A stretch of 64,000 nucleotides of DNA, from positions 186,001-250,000 of the forward strand of contig NZ_JAKIKU010000003.1 in the NCBI RefSeq assembly GCF_023283985.1, written 5' to 3'. Every line of letters begins with the position of its first letter. Position 1 is the first letter of the stretch. Below, piece by piece: positions 37,435-46,657 of this stretch. This DNA comes from Shewanella electrodiphila. GTDB taxonomy: Bacteria > Pseudomonadota > Gammaproteobacteria > Enterobacterales > Shewanellaceae. The notes under the pieces are model-generated. The model was not told the DNA's origin and made no database searches. It saw nothing but the letters and a program-made list of their open reading frames with translations. The position numbers and the translations under genes are program-made.

Positions 37435-38973
37435 CTAGCTTTTAGCGTTAGCAATATTCACTTTCCAAATTGCAGGACCCGTTTCATGAGCATTAATACC
37501 CTGAGTATCAACGGCTACAGTAACCGGCATATCTTGCACATCAAATTCGTAAATCGCTTCCATACCTAAATCTTCAAATGCGACAACGCGCGACTTTTTG
37601 ATTGCTTTTGATACAAGGTAAGCTGCGCCGCCCACAGCCATTAAGTAAACCGCTTTGTGTTTCTTAATTGACTCGACAGTCTGTGGTCCACGCTCTGATT
37701 TACCAATCATGCCCATTAACCCTGTTTTTTCGAGCATAAGATCAGTGAACTTGTCCATACGGGTTGCTGTTGTAGGGCCTGCTGGACCAACGACTTCGTT
37801 ACCTACTGGATCGACTGGGCCAACGTAGTAAATAAACTTACCGGTAAAGTCGACACCTTCAGGTAAACCTTCGCCAGATTCGATGAGCGTTTGAATACGT
37901 TTATGCGCTGCGTCGCGACCTGTTAGCATTTTGCCGTTTAGCAATAAGGTATCACCACTCTTCCAGGTTTCAATTTCAGCTTGGGTAACGTTATCTAAAT
38001 CGACGCGATGAGTGTTCTCACCCGCTTCACGAGTGATTTCTGGCCAATCAGCTAATGATGGTGGGCTTAAATCTGCAGGGCCTGTGCCATCTAAATGGAA
38101 GTGAACGTGACGAGTCGCTGCGCAGTTAGGGATCATTACAACAGGTTTAGATGCCGCGTGAGTCGGTACAGACTTAACTTTAATATCTAAAACTGTCGTT
38201 AATCCGCCTAAACCTTGTGCACCAATACCTGTGCTGTTAGCACGTTCAAAAATATCTAAACGTAGCTTTTCTTCGGTAGTTTCTGCGCCGCGCTCCATTA
38301 GCTCATGGATATCAACAGGATCCATTAACGACTCTTTTGCTAACACAGCTGCTTTTTCAGCAGTGCCGCCAATGCCTATACCTAGCATTCCTGGTGGACA
38401 CCAACCCGCACCCATTGTCGGTAAGGTTTTTTCAACCCAAGCTGCAATGTCATCTGACGGATTTAACATGACCATTTTAGATTTGTTTTCTGATCCGCCG
38501 CCTTTAGCAGCAATCATCACTTCAATGTGATCGCCAGGCACCATATCAATATGTACTACAGAAGGCGTGTTATCACGAGTGTTTTTACGTGTGCCAGCAG
38601 GGTCAGCCACAATAGATGCACGTAAAGGGTTGTCTGGATTCAGGTAAGCTTGGCGTACGCCTTGATCAACCATTTCTTGTACAGTCATGTCGGTTTTATC
38701 CCACTGAACTGCCATACCAATTTTAACGAAAGTGGTCACAATACCTGTGTCTTGGCATAAAGGACGTTTGCCTTCAGCTGACATACGAGAATTAATCAAG
38801 ATTTGTGCGATTGCATCTTTTGCAGCTGCACTTTCTTCGCGATCGTAGGCTTTCGCCATCGCATCAACGAAATCTTTTGGGTGATAATACGAGATATACT
38901 GCAGAGAATCAGCAATGCTTTCGATGAAATCAGCTTGCTTAATCACAACACTAGCAGAAGAATTTGTAGACAT
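37435..38973 (-). CDS. fumA: Class I (4Fe-4S) fumarate hydratase
   Basis: The 512-residue protein has the class I fumarase plan. An N-terminal domain carries KRPLCQDTGIVTTF with a cluster Cys, AGTRKNTRDNTPSVVHIDMV, and the Gly-rich GAGWCPPGMLGIGIGGTAEKA. The C-terminal beta/alpha domain begins near YETLNGKML-type residues and holds GPTTATRMD. A further Cys in IPNCAATRHVHFHL completes the cluster set. It interconverts fumarate and malate in the TCA cycle. The ATG has GGAG 9 bp upstream; the ten codons before it have none. It is monocistronic. Confidence 0.93.
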   Translation of the reverse strand: MSTNSSASVVIKQADFIESIADSLQYISYYHPKDFVDAMAKAYDREESAAAKDAIAQILINSRMSAEGKRPLCQDTGIVTTFVKIGMAVQWDKTDMTVQEMVDQGVRQAYLNPDNPLRASIVADPAGTRKNTRDNTPSVVHIDMVPGDHIEVMIAAKGGGSENKSKMVMLNPSDDIAAWVEKTLPTMGAGWCPPGMLGIGIGGTAEKAAVLAKESLMDPVDIHELMERGAETTEEKLRLDIFERANSTGIGAQGLGGLTTVLDIKVKSVPTHAASKPVVMIPNCAATRHVHFHLDGTGPADLSPPSLADWPEITREAGENTHRVDLDNVTQAEIETWKSGDTLLLNGKMLTGRDAAHKRIQTLIESGEGLPEGVDFTGKFIYYVGPVDPVGNEVVGPAGPTTATRMDKFTDLMLEKTGLMGMIGKSERGPQTVESIKKHKAVYLMAVGGAAYLVSKAIKKSRVVAFEDLGMEAIYEFDVQDMPVTVAVDTQGINAHETGPAIWKVNIANAKS

Positions 38974-39154
38974 ATAGGGGCGCTCCAGCAGCCATTGAGG
39001 CATAACTTGTTTTATTTTTATATGAATGCGGTGTTAAAATTGAATTTAACCATAGAGTTAAAAAAGCATTCAATTAGCTATTAATCCTTTCAGGGACAAT
39101 ATGATACTCTTTCCAGCCTTTTTGGGCTACATGACATTTTAAATAGGTGTATTA

Positions 39155-40603
39155 ATGGGACAGTTGAGCCAAGACTCTCTTGCTATAACAAAGCTAAATT
39201 GGGCATTAGACACCCACACAGTTTTCAGCGTGGTGAGCGATCAACCCTGGGCAATGTTATTGGATTCAACTCAAACCCTACATCAAGATGCCAATTTTGA
39301 CATCATAGTGTTTAGCCCAATTGCCACCCTTGTCAGTGATGGGTCAAGCATCGACTGTTCAATAGTACCTAAAAGACAAACTCAATCTGATATCAACTCC
39401 TCAGCTACTATTACTCCAACTACCACTGCTAATGTTTTTGAAACACTGCAAGCAATGCAAAGCAAACTTTATCCAACCCAGTTTGATTGTAAGCTGCCAT
39501 TTAGTGGCGGCTCAGTGGGTAGTTTTAACTATGATTTAGGCCGAGTCATTGAAAACTTGCCCCAACAAGCCATGAAAGATATTCAACTACCTGATGTTAA
39601 TGTCGGTTTTTATGACTTTTCTTTATTATTTAGCCATCAAGAAAAGTGCTGGTATGCCACGCACTACCTTGGAGGAAATGCCTTAAACCTTGAGGTGAAA
39701 AAATTTGAAGCAAAACTTCAAGAAGCAGATGACACCAGTAAGCAATGTCAGCAGAACAATGCATTTAAACTCACCTCGACTTGGCAAAATCAAACCACAA
39801 AGGCGCAATATCAGCAAAGATTTGAACAAGTTCAAACCTACTTACACCAAGGTGATTGCTATCAAATCAACTTAACTCAGCGATTTAATGCCAGCTATGA
39901 AGGTTGTGAGTGGCAAGCTTATTGCGCTTTATCAGATGCCAACAAAGCCCCTTTTTCAGGTTTTATACGTTTAAAAGATCATTGTATTTTATCAATATCC
40001 CCTGAGCGGTTTATCCAGCTGACTGACGATAAAGTCTCTACAAAACCTATCAAAGGTACTTTACCGCGCGGTAAAACGCCGCAAGAAGATGATGCTAATG
40101 CCGCTAAGCTTAAAGCATCAGAGAAAGATCGCGCCGAAAACGTGATGATTGTGGATTTACTGCGTAATGACATCAGTAAAGTCGCTACTGCAGGTTCTGT
40201 AAACGTGCCAAAGCTATTTGATATTGAAAGTTTCCCTGCAGTGCATCATTTAGTCAGTACAGTGGAAGCCACCCTTGCCCCTCAGTATGATGCTGTCGAT
40301 TTATTAAAAGCGGCCTTCCCTGGTGGTTCAATTACTGGCGCACCTAAAATCCGCGCGATGGAAATTATCGAAGAGTTAGAGCCATCAAGACGAAATATCT
40401 ATTGCGGAAGTATTGGTTATATCAGCCAAGATGGCCATATGGACACGAGCATCACCATCCGCACATTAGTCACCGAAAACAATACCATCTATTGCTGGGC
40501 CGGCGGCGGCATAGTTGCTGATTCCGATGTGGATGCTGAGTATCAAGAAACCTTTGATAAGGTCAGTAAAATTTTGCCAGTGCTTGAGCAGGTTAATCAA
40601 TAA
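39155..40603 (+). CDS. pabB: Aminodeoxychorismate synthase component I
   Basis: The 482-residue protein is a chorismate-utilising enzyme: GDCYQINLTQRF, SPERFI, PIKGTLPRG, MIVDLLRND and FPGGSITGAPKIRAMEIIEELE. The Lys in PIKGT is the mark of PabB; anthranilate and isochorismate synthases have Ala there. It converts chorismate to 4-amino-4-deoxychorismate for folate, using ammonia from PabA, which is not in this window. AGGTG lies 7 bp before the ATG. The gene stands alone, divergent from the fumarase. Confidence 0.95.
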   Translation: MGQLSQDSLAITKLNWALDTHTVFSVVSDQPWAMLLDSTQTLHQDANFDIIVFSPIATLVSDGSSIDCSIVPKRQTQSDINSSATITPTTTANVFETLQAMQSKLYPTQFDCKLPFSGGSVGSFNYDLGRVIENLPQQAMKDIQLPDVNVGFYDFSLLFSHQEKCWYATHYLGGNALNLEVKKFEAKLQEADDTSKQCQQNNAFKLTSTWQNQTTKAQYQQRFEQVQTYLHQGDCYQINLTQRFNASYEGCEWQAYCALSDANKAPFSGFIRLKDHCILSISPERFIQLTDDKVSTKPIKGTLPRGKTPQEDDANAAKLKASEKDRAENVMIVDLLRNDISKVATAGSVNVPKLFDIESFPAVHHLVSTVEATLAPQYDAVDLLKAAFPGGSITGAPKIRAMEIIEELEPSRRNIYCGSIGYISQDGHMDTSITIRTLVTENNTIYCWAGGGIVADSDVDAEYQETFDKVSKILPVLEQVNQ

Positions 40604-40686
40604 CCTTATTAATTTATCAACTTTTTTGTCGATGTTGCTTACGATATTAGTGTCGTTTGCAATATTAATCATGATGCTCATCTCAA

Positions 40687-40717
40687 TTAAGACAGCTAAA
40701 TGACTTAGCTGTCTTAA
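40687..40717. terminator. Hairpin between pabB and glgA
   Basis: Perfect 13-bp arms (TTAAGACAGCTAA at 40687-40699, complement at 40705-40717) around ATGAC. There is no strong T tract on either side, but its placement between convergent genes suggests transcript ends. Confidence 0.6.
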
Positions 40718-40732
40718 GCCTTAACCTTGAAT

Positions 40733-42544
40733 CTAATCGCAGTAAAGCTTTTCTAAATACTCTTGCGCGACTTTGTGCCAAGTAAATCGAACGTCACTGG
40801 CAGATTGCCTCATGGCCAAATACTCATCTGGGTTGTCATTGTGCATGGTTAACGCTTGCTCGAGTACTAATAACAACTGCTGGGCTTGATGTTGTAAATT
40901 ATTGCCTTCAAATAACCAGCCATTATGTTTATCTACAATCGTGTCTCTTAGACCACCGACGCCATGGGCAATACACACTTGGCCGTGTTTCATGGCTAAT
41001 AATTGGCTTATTCCACAAGGCTCAAAACTGCTTGGCATCATAAACAGCTCACCATATTGATATAGGCTGGTTGATAAACTGTCATCGTAACCATTAAGGA
41101 ACACAAAGTTATCGTTGTTTGCAGCGACTTTTTGAAACTCTACGGCAATTTGTTTATCGCCACTGCCCAAAAGGATAAATATTGCTTTAGGTTTAGCTTG
41201 CTTTAGTCGCTGTAAAACAGATTGTAAAATAGAACCTGAATTACCGTTGGTTTGCCTTAGCAATAACACTTTTTGATCGGTTAAACGCCCTACTGATGTC
41301 ATTAAAAAATCACAGGCTAGACTTGGTTTTGATTGTTTTACCATCAACATTTGTAAGCGTGTTAAAGCAATTTGATCGACTGCTTTTACATACTCAGATT
41401 TACCAAGCCACTTAATAACGGCTTGCTGAGAATGTTCAAATACTTGTGAAATTTGTTTGCTGGAAACAGGCTTTATATATTTAGCGACTTTCGACACTGT
41501 ACTTACTTGAGACACCTTTCTCACTTGGTCATGGGTCACTTGGTTATTAGTCGCCTGTGTTTCATTAGTCACTTGGTCATGAGTCGCCTGAGTTTCATAA
41601 ATACAGCCATTAAGTATGCCGACTACGTCACCTCGATGATGCTTATCAAGCAATGAGTCTTCTAAACCTTCACCGCCAAAAAAACCGTTTTGGTGATCGG
41701 ATGCCATTAATACTTCATTGGCATAAGTCGGCGACACCAAATGGACCTTATCACTGAGTTCAATGCCCATTTTCATCGGGTTAATACAATGAGGATAACG
41801 AGGGTCACTGATTTGGGTTTTCTGTGCTTGAGTTAATTTCATCGTTAACTCAGGAAACCATGCCGTAAATGATGACACATCTTCACGAATGGGCCGAATG
41901 CCCTGCAAAGCTAAATTATGAATAGAAAACACACAAGGTAAGGCTTTAAGCGCTGCATATTCAGATGCAAAGGCACGTAGCATCACTAACATTCCTGCAT
42001 GCCAATCATGCATATGCAAGATATCGACCGGGGCTATGACTGCATCGATATAAGCTTGCGCTACCACTAAGTTAAATAAGGCAAACTTAGTGGCATCTTC
42101 TGCAAACGGACGGTCTGGAGCGCCTTCGGTATATACTTGGTTATCAGGGCTATTAAATAAATGATGATCAAACAAATAAACTGAGCTAGTTAACTCAATA
42201 CTTTTGCCTTTCGAGCTTGTATCTTGCGTGCTTTTATCTTGCAAGCCAGTCGCTGTTAAAAATGGCGCAGGCATTTTGTAGACATCGATTGTTTCGAGAT
42301 TGGCGCCAAACTTTACCACGACCTTAGCAATAAATTCTGCGTTGTTGTCATTGGCAATGAAGCCATAATTAGGCATTGCCACATCGACACACACATCAAC
42401 TATGGCGAGTGCTGGTGGTAAGTCACGGATAACATCGGCCATTCCACCTACTTTGGCCCCTTTTATTGCGTCGTTTTCTGCTGCGATCATCAACACTTTT
42501 TTCACGTTGCTGGTTACCTTTTCAATATTTAATTTGGAACTCAT
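40733..42544 (-). CDS. glgA: Glycogen (starch) synthase, ADP-glucose type, with in-frame repeat insertion
   Basis: The 603-residue protein has the GT5 plan: N-terminal donor/acceptor motif KGAKVGGMADVI (KVGG form), ILHMHDWHAGML, then a C-terminal Rossmann domain with FEPCGISQLLAMKHG and VGGLRDTIVD. It adds glucose from ADP-glucose to glycogen. After NGCIY, at the interdomain point where other GlgA proteins read NGIDY, there is an insertion of about 40 residues made partly of 33-bp repeats. The usual start region MKVLMIAAE is here VKKVLMIAAEND (GTG 42505), so the true start may be 13 codons later. It is the last gene of the glycogen operon. Confidence 0.92.
   Translation of the reverse strand: MSSKLNIEKVTSNVKKVLMIAAENDAIKGAKVGGMADVIRDLPPALAIVDVCVDVAMPNYGFIANDNNAEFIAKVVVKFGANLETIDVYKMPAPFLTATGLQDKSTQDTSSKGKSIELTSSVYLFDHHLFNSPDNQVYTEGAPDRPFAEDATKFALFNLVVAQAYIDAVIAPVDILHMHDWHAGMLVMLRAFASEYAALKALPCVFSIHNLALQGIRPIREDVSSFTAWFPELTMKLTQAQKTQISDPRYPHCINPMKMGIELSDKVHLVSPTYANEVLMASDHQNGFFGGEGLEDSLLDKHHRGDVVGILNGCIYETQATHDQVTNETQATNNQVTHDQVRKVSQVSTVSKVAKYIKPVSSKQISQVFEHSQQAVIKWLGKSEYVKAVDQIALTRLQMLMVKQSKPSLACDFLMTSVGRLTDQKVLLLRQTNGNSGSILQSVLQRLKQAKPKAIFILLGSGDKQIAVEFQKVAANNDNFVFLNGYDDSLSTSLYQYGELFMMPSSFEPCGISQLLAMKHGQVCIAHGVGGLRDTIVDKHNGWLFEGNNLQHQAQQLLLVLEQALTMHNDNPDEYLAMRQSASDVRFTWHKVAQEYLEKLYCD
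41522..41596. repeat. In-frame 33-bp tandem repeat inside glgA
   Basis: Two copies of a 33-bp unit (41564-41596 and 41531-41563; about 28 of 33 identical) and a 9-bp partial third. They encode ETQATHDQVTN and ETQATNNQVTH at residues 317-338. The unit length is a multiple of three, so the frame is kept. Confidence 0.85.
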
Positions 42545-42610
42545 AACATCGATAGCGATATCTAACTAACAAGCGGCTATTTAATGACATAACCGCTCAT
42601 TGAGTCAGAT

Positions 42611-43873
42611 TTACTCGTAACCTACTGGCAGCCCGAGCATTTTACGGGTGACTAAAGTGATACCTTTTTCAGAGACTCTAAAACCACGGGCTAAGTCTTG
42701 CTCGCGGCTGTAACCTATTTCCATGCCCTCAGGTATTACGCAGCCGCGATCAATAATCGCATTCTGAATACGACAGTTTTTAAGCACCACCACATCAGGT
42801 AACAGCACTGAATCTTTAACGAATGAATATGAACACACTCTGACTTCATCAAACAGCACACTGCGTTTAACTTTAGCGCCCGAAATAATACAACCACCAG
42901 AGACGATAGAGTCCACTGCCATACCGCGACGGTCATCATCATCAAAAACAAACTTTGCTGGTGGCAATTGTTCTTGATAAGTCCAAATCGGCCACTTGGC
43001 GTCATACAGGTTTAACGCTGGGGTTGGCGAGAGTAATTCCATGTTAGCTTGAAAGAATGAATCTAAGGTGCCTACATCACGCCAATACGCTGGCTCGTCA
43101 GGCACTGCACTGGTAAACGGGAATGCAAATACATTGGCATCTTTAATGATGGCTGGAATAATGTCTTTACCAAAATCTCGGTCAGAATTCTCGTTGTCAG
43201 CATCTTTTCGCAGTTGATCGAACAAGAATTTAGTATTAAATACATAGTTGCCCATTGAGGCTAAACAGAACTCTTCGTTACCCGGAATCGATTTAGGCAA
43301 CTCTGGTTTTTCTTCAAAACCAATTACCCGTTTATCTTCATCGACTTCCATCACACCAAATGCCCCAGCCGCTTCTGGAATTGGGGTTTCTAGGCAGCAC
43401 ACCGTCATATCTGCGCCAGATTCAGCGTGAGCTGCAAGTAAACCTGCATAATCCATACGGTAGACATGGTCGCCAGATAAGATCATCACATACTTAGGTA
43501 TTTCATGGCGAATAATATCGATATTTTGAAACACCGCATCGGCAGTGCCTTCATACCAATTTCCAGAGGTTTGCTGCGATGCAGGTAATATCTCTACTGA
43601 TTCACCGAGTTCTTTTTTGAAGTGTCCCCAGCCACGACTGACATGGCGTATCAAAGAATGAGATTTGTATTGGGTGACAACACCGACACGGCGAATGCCT
43701 GAGTTAATGCAATTAGACAGAGGAAAATCGATAATGCGGAATTTACCACCAAAATATAAGGCAGGTTTTGCACGCCAATCGGTTAGCTCATGTAAACGAG
43801 AACCTCGTCCACCAGCTAAAATAAGAGCATAGGTATCGCGGGTAAGATTACTAATATAACGAACATTCGACAT
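42611..43873 (-). CDS. glgC: Glucose-1-phosphate adenylyltransferase
   Basis: The 420-residue protein has the nucleotidyltransferase motif [43 protein letters not shown], the catalytic Asp context [14 protein letters not shown] for glucose-1-phosphate binding and a C-terminal left-handed beta-helix. It makes ADP-glucose for GlgA, whose gene is next on the same strand. AGGAG lies about 10 bp before the ATG. Arg and Lys residues in the N-terminal part, as in E. coli, suggest allosteric control by glycolytic intermediates. Confidence 0.97.
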   Translation of the reverse strand: MSNVRYISNLTRDTYALILAGGRGSRLHELTDWRAKPALYFGGKFRIIDFPLSNCINSGIRRVGVVTQYKSHSLIRHVSRGWGHFKKELGESVEILPASQQTSGNWYEGTADAVFQNIDIIRHEIPKYVMILSGDHVYRMDYAGLLAAHAESGADMTVCCLETPIPEAAGAFGVMEVDEDKRVIGFEEKPELPKSIPGNEEFCLASMGNYVFNTKFLFDQLRKDADNENSDRDFGKDIIPAIIKDANVFAFPFTSAVPDEPAYWRDVGTLDSFFQANMELLSPTPALNLYDAKWPIWTYQEQLPPAKFVFDDDDRRGMAVDSIVSGGCIISGAKVKRSVLFDEVRVCSYSFVKDSVLLPDVVVLKNCRIQNAIIDRGCVIPEGMEIGYSREQDLARGFRVSEKGITLVTRKMLGLPVGYE

Positions 43874-43969
43874 AAATATTAACTCCTAACTGTACGACTT
43901 TGGTTAGGGGCTGCAACTTGTAGAAAACGCACTCCTAGCAAGCTAACAAGCCCTTTAGCTATCTGATGA

Positions 43970-46567
43970 TTATTTGGCTAGCCAAATTTCGTCACGATAT
44001 GCACTAATAGTGTTGTCACTTGAAAAACGTCCGCTTGCGGCAGTATTTCGAATACTCATTTGAGTCCAATGCTGTTGATCTGCATAGGCCTGTGACACCT
44101 TATCTTGTGCCACTTTGTAAGCTTCAAAATCTGCTGCGATCATCCATTGATCAAAAGGATCTTCAATAGCATGAATAATGCTGTCGAAAATGCCCGGTTC
44201 CACTAAATTGAAATGACCACTTTTCAGCATGGTTAATACTTGCTGTAGAGCGGTCGATTGTTGAATAAATTGTTGAGGGTTATAGTTTGTTTTAAGTTGG
44301 CTGACCTGGTCTGCATTAAGACCAAAGAGGAAAAAGTTTTCTTCCCCTACTTCTTCAAGCATCTCGATATTGGCGCCATCTAATGTGCCAATGGTCATCG
44401 CACCGTTCATCATAAATTTCATGTTGCCAGTACCTGACGCTTCTTTACCTGCTGTTGAAATTTGCTCAGATAAATCGGTACCAGGACAGATTTTTTCCAT
44501 AGCGCTAACGTTGTAATTTGGCAAGAAAGCAAAACGCAGATAAGGCGTAACGACGGGATCTGAATTCACCATATGTGCGACGTTGTTGGCTAATTTGATA
44601 ATTTGCTTGGCCATCGCATAACCTGGAGCAGCTTTACCACCAATAAGCACACAACGAGGCTGTAGGCCTTCGGTATCACCCGCTACAATACGTTGGTATA
44701 AATGGATGACATGCAGAATATTTAATAACTGTCTTTTGTACTCATGGATCCTTTTTACCTGCACATCAAACATCATTGCAGGATCAAACGACACATTGCA
44801 TTCTTCAAGGACTAACTTGGCTAAATCGACCTTGTTGTCGAATTTCACTTGTTGCCACTGTTTCATAAACGCTTTGTCATCAGTGAACGCATTTAGCGCT
44901 GTCAACTGAGTTAAATCCGTCACCCATTGCTCACCTAAACGGCGATTTAATAAATCAGCTAGCCTAGGATTACAGTGAGCAAGCCAACGCCTTGGCGTTA
45001 CGCCGTTGGTTTTGTTATTAAACTTTTGTGGCCACAATTGATAAAAGTCTTTGAACAAACCTTTTTTCAGTAAATCAGTATGCAGACCAGCAACGCCATT
45101 CACCGAAAAGCTTGCCACAATCGCTAAATAAGCCATTCGCACATGAGGCTCTGGCCCTTCTTCGATAATCGACATACTGGCAAGTTTATGGTTATCACCA
45201 GGCCATTGATGCGCGACTTCTTCAAGATAGCGCGCATTGATTTCGTAAATTATGTCTAAAATCCGCGGCAGCATGTTTTTCAACATACGCACTGGCCAGC
45301 GTTCAAGTGCTTCAGGTAATAAAGTGTGATTGGTATAAGCAACGCTTTTTGAAGTGATGTCCCATGCTTGATCCCAAGCTAAGCCATAATTATCCATCAA
45401 TAGGCGCATCATCTCAGGGACTGCAATACTAGGATGGGTATCATTAAGCTGCATGACGTTTAGTTCACTAAAGCGGCTAAAGTCTTGGCCGAATACTGTA
45501 ATGTAGCGTTGTAAAATATCTTGCAGACTGGCTGATGATAAAAAGTATTGTTGCCTTAATCGTAACTCTTTACCGTTTTCACTTGCATCGTTGGGGTAAA
45601 GCACCATGGTAATTTGTTCGGCTAAGTTTTTACGGGCTACCGCTTCGGTATAATCACCATCATTAAACTCTGCTAAATCAAAGTCATCGGTGGCTTCAGC
45701 TTTCCATAACCGCAAAGTATTGATACGGCCATTTTTAAACCCTGGCACTGGCATATCATGGGGAACAGCTTGAACATCTTGGGTATCAACCCACACATAG
45801 TGCCGGTGACCTTCAGGATCGACATAAGATTCTGTATGACCAAAAAAAGGCACTGTAATGGCATGGTTTGCCATTCTCACTTCCCATGGGTTGCCTTCAC
45901 GTAACCAGCGATCAGGTTGCTCTACCTGATAACCATCAACCAATTTTTGTTTGAACATGCCATATTCATAACGAATACCGTAGCCCACAACTGATAAATC
46001 TAAATTGGCACAACTGTCTAAAAAGCATGCCGCTAAGCGCCCTAAACCGCCGTTACCTAAGCCTGCATCTAACTCCGCTTCTTGCAGGGTTTCTAAATTG
46101 GCTGAATAATCCGTTAATGCATCGTTAGTCTCTTGGGTTAAATCTAAACTGAGTAAGGCATTGCCTAAAGTACGCCCCATTAAGAACTCTAACGATAAGT
46201 AGGCTATTTGTTTTTGCTGATACTGGTTATCTTTTAACCGAGTTTCACGCCATTGGGGTAATAGTTGTGATTTAACTGTTGAAGCAAGCGCACTATAAAT
46301 ATCGTTCACGGCTTGTTCATCGCGGCACAATGCCCCATGAAACTGGCGTTCAAATGTTGCAGCTAAGGTATCGCATGGGTCACAATCAGTGATTTTCGCA
46401 TTAGCTGTGCTCTTGTTGGCGACTGGCTTTTTAGCGGTGCGTTTCGCCGTTTTAGCTTTGGTCTTAGCTACAGGCTTTTGTTTCACTTCTTCGGCATTAT
46501 TCACAGCAGATAAATTGTCCGCCGAGGCTACATTAGTTGCTGGCGTTTTTCCTTTAGTCACAGTCAT
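43970..46567 (-). CDS. glgP: Glycogen phosphorylase with Lys/Ala-rich N-terminal extension
   Basis: The 865-residue protein has the GT35 plan. The catalytic core begins near residue 65 (CDTLAATFERQFHGAL) and holds the PLP site EASGTGNMKFMMNGA and the GLGNGGLGRLAACFLDS motif. It releases glucose-1-phosphate from glycogen ends. E. coli GlgP is about 815 residues; the surplus is a basic tail (residues 1-60) of KPVAKTKAKTAKRTAKKPVA type, Lys/Ala/Thr rich and probably disordered. AAGGAG lies 9 bp before the ATG. It is between glgX and glgC. Confidence 0.96.
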   Translation of the reverse strand: MTVTKGKTPATNVASADNLSAVNNAEEVKQKPVAKTKAKTAKRTAKKPVANKSTANAKITDCDPCDTLAATFERQFHGALCRDEQAVNDIYSALASTVKSQLLPQWRETRLKDNQYQQKQIAYLSLEFLMGRTLGNALLSLDLTQETNDALTDYSANLETLQEAELDAGLGNGGLGRLAACFLDSCANLDLSVVGYGIRYEYGMFKQKLVDGYQVEQPDRWLREGNPWEVRMANHAITVPFFGHTESYVDPEGHRHYVWVDTQDVQAVPHDMPVPGFKNGRINTLRLWKAEATDDFDLAEFNDGDYTEAVARKNLAEQITMVLYPNDASENGKELRLRQQYFLSSASLQDILQRYITVFGQDFSRFSELNVMQLNDTHPSIAVPEMMRLLMDNYGLAWDQAWDITSKSVAYTNHTLLPEALERWPVRMLKNMLPRILDIIYEINARYLEEVAHQWPGDNHKLASMSIIEEGPEPHVRMAYLAIVASFSVNGVAGLHTDLLKKGLFKDFYQLWPQKFNNKTNGVTPRRWLAHCNPRLADLLNRRLGEQWVTDLTQLTALNAFTDDKAFMKQWQQVKFDNKVDLAKLVLEECNVSFDPAMMFDVQVKRIHEYKRQLLNILHVIHLYQRIVAGDTEGLQPRCVLIGGKAAPGYAMAKQIIKLANNVAHMVNSDPVVTPYLRFAFLPNYNVSAMEKICPGTDLSEQISTAGKEASGTGNMKFMMNGAMTIGTLDGANIEMLEEVGEENFFLFGLNADQVSQLKTNYNPQQFIQQSTALQQVLTMLKSGHFNLVEPGIFDSIIHAIEDPFDQWMIAADFEAYKVAQDKVSQAYADQQHWTQMSIRNTAASGRFSSDNTISAYRDEIWLAK

Positions 46568-46657
46568 CGATAAAACTCCTTTATTACCCGCTTAATTTAA
46601 ATGTTAATTTCGAAAATTATTTGATAAAAATTTGAGTTAATTCATTTATATAGATGT

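Noticed and set aside
41453..41656. Plus-strand frame opposite the glgA repeats
   Set aside because: Shadow of the glgA repeat on the other strand.
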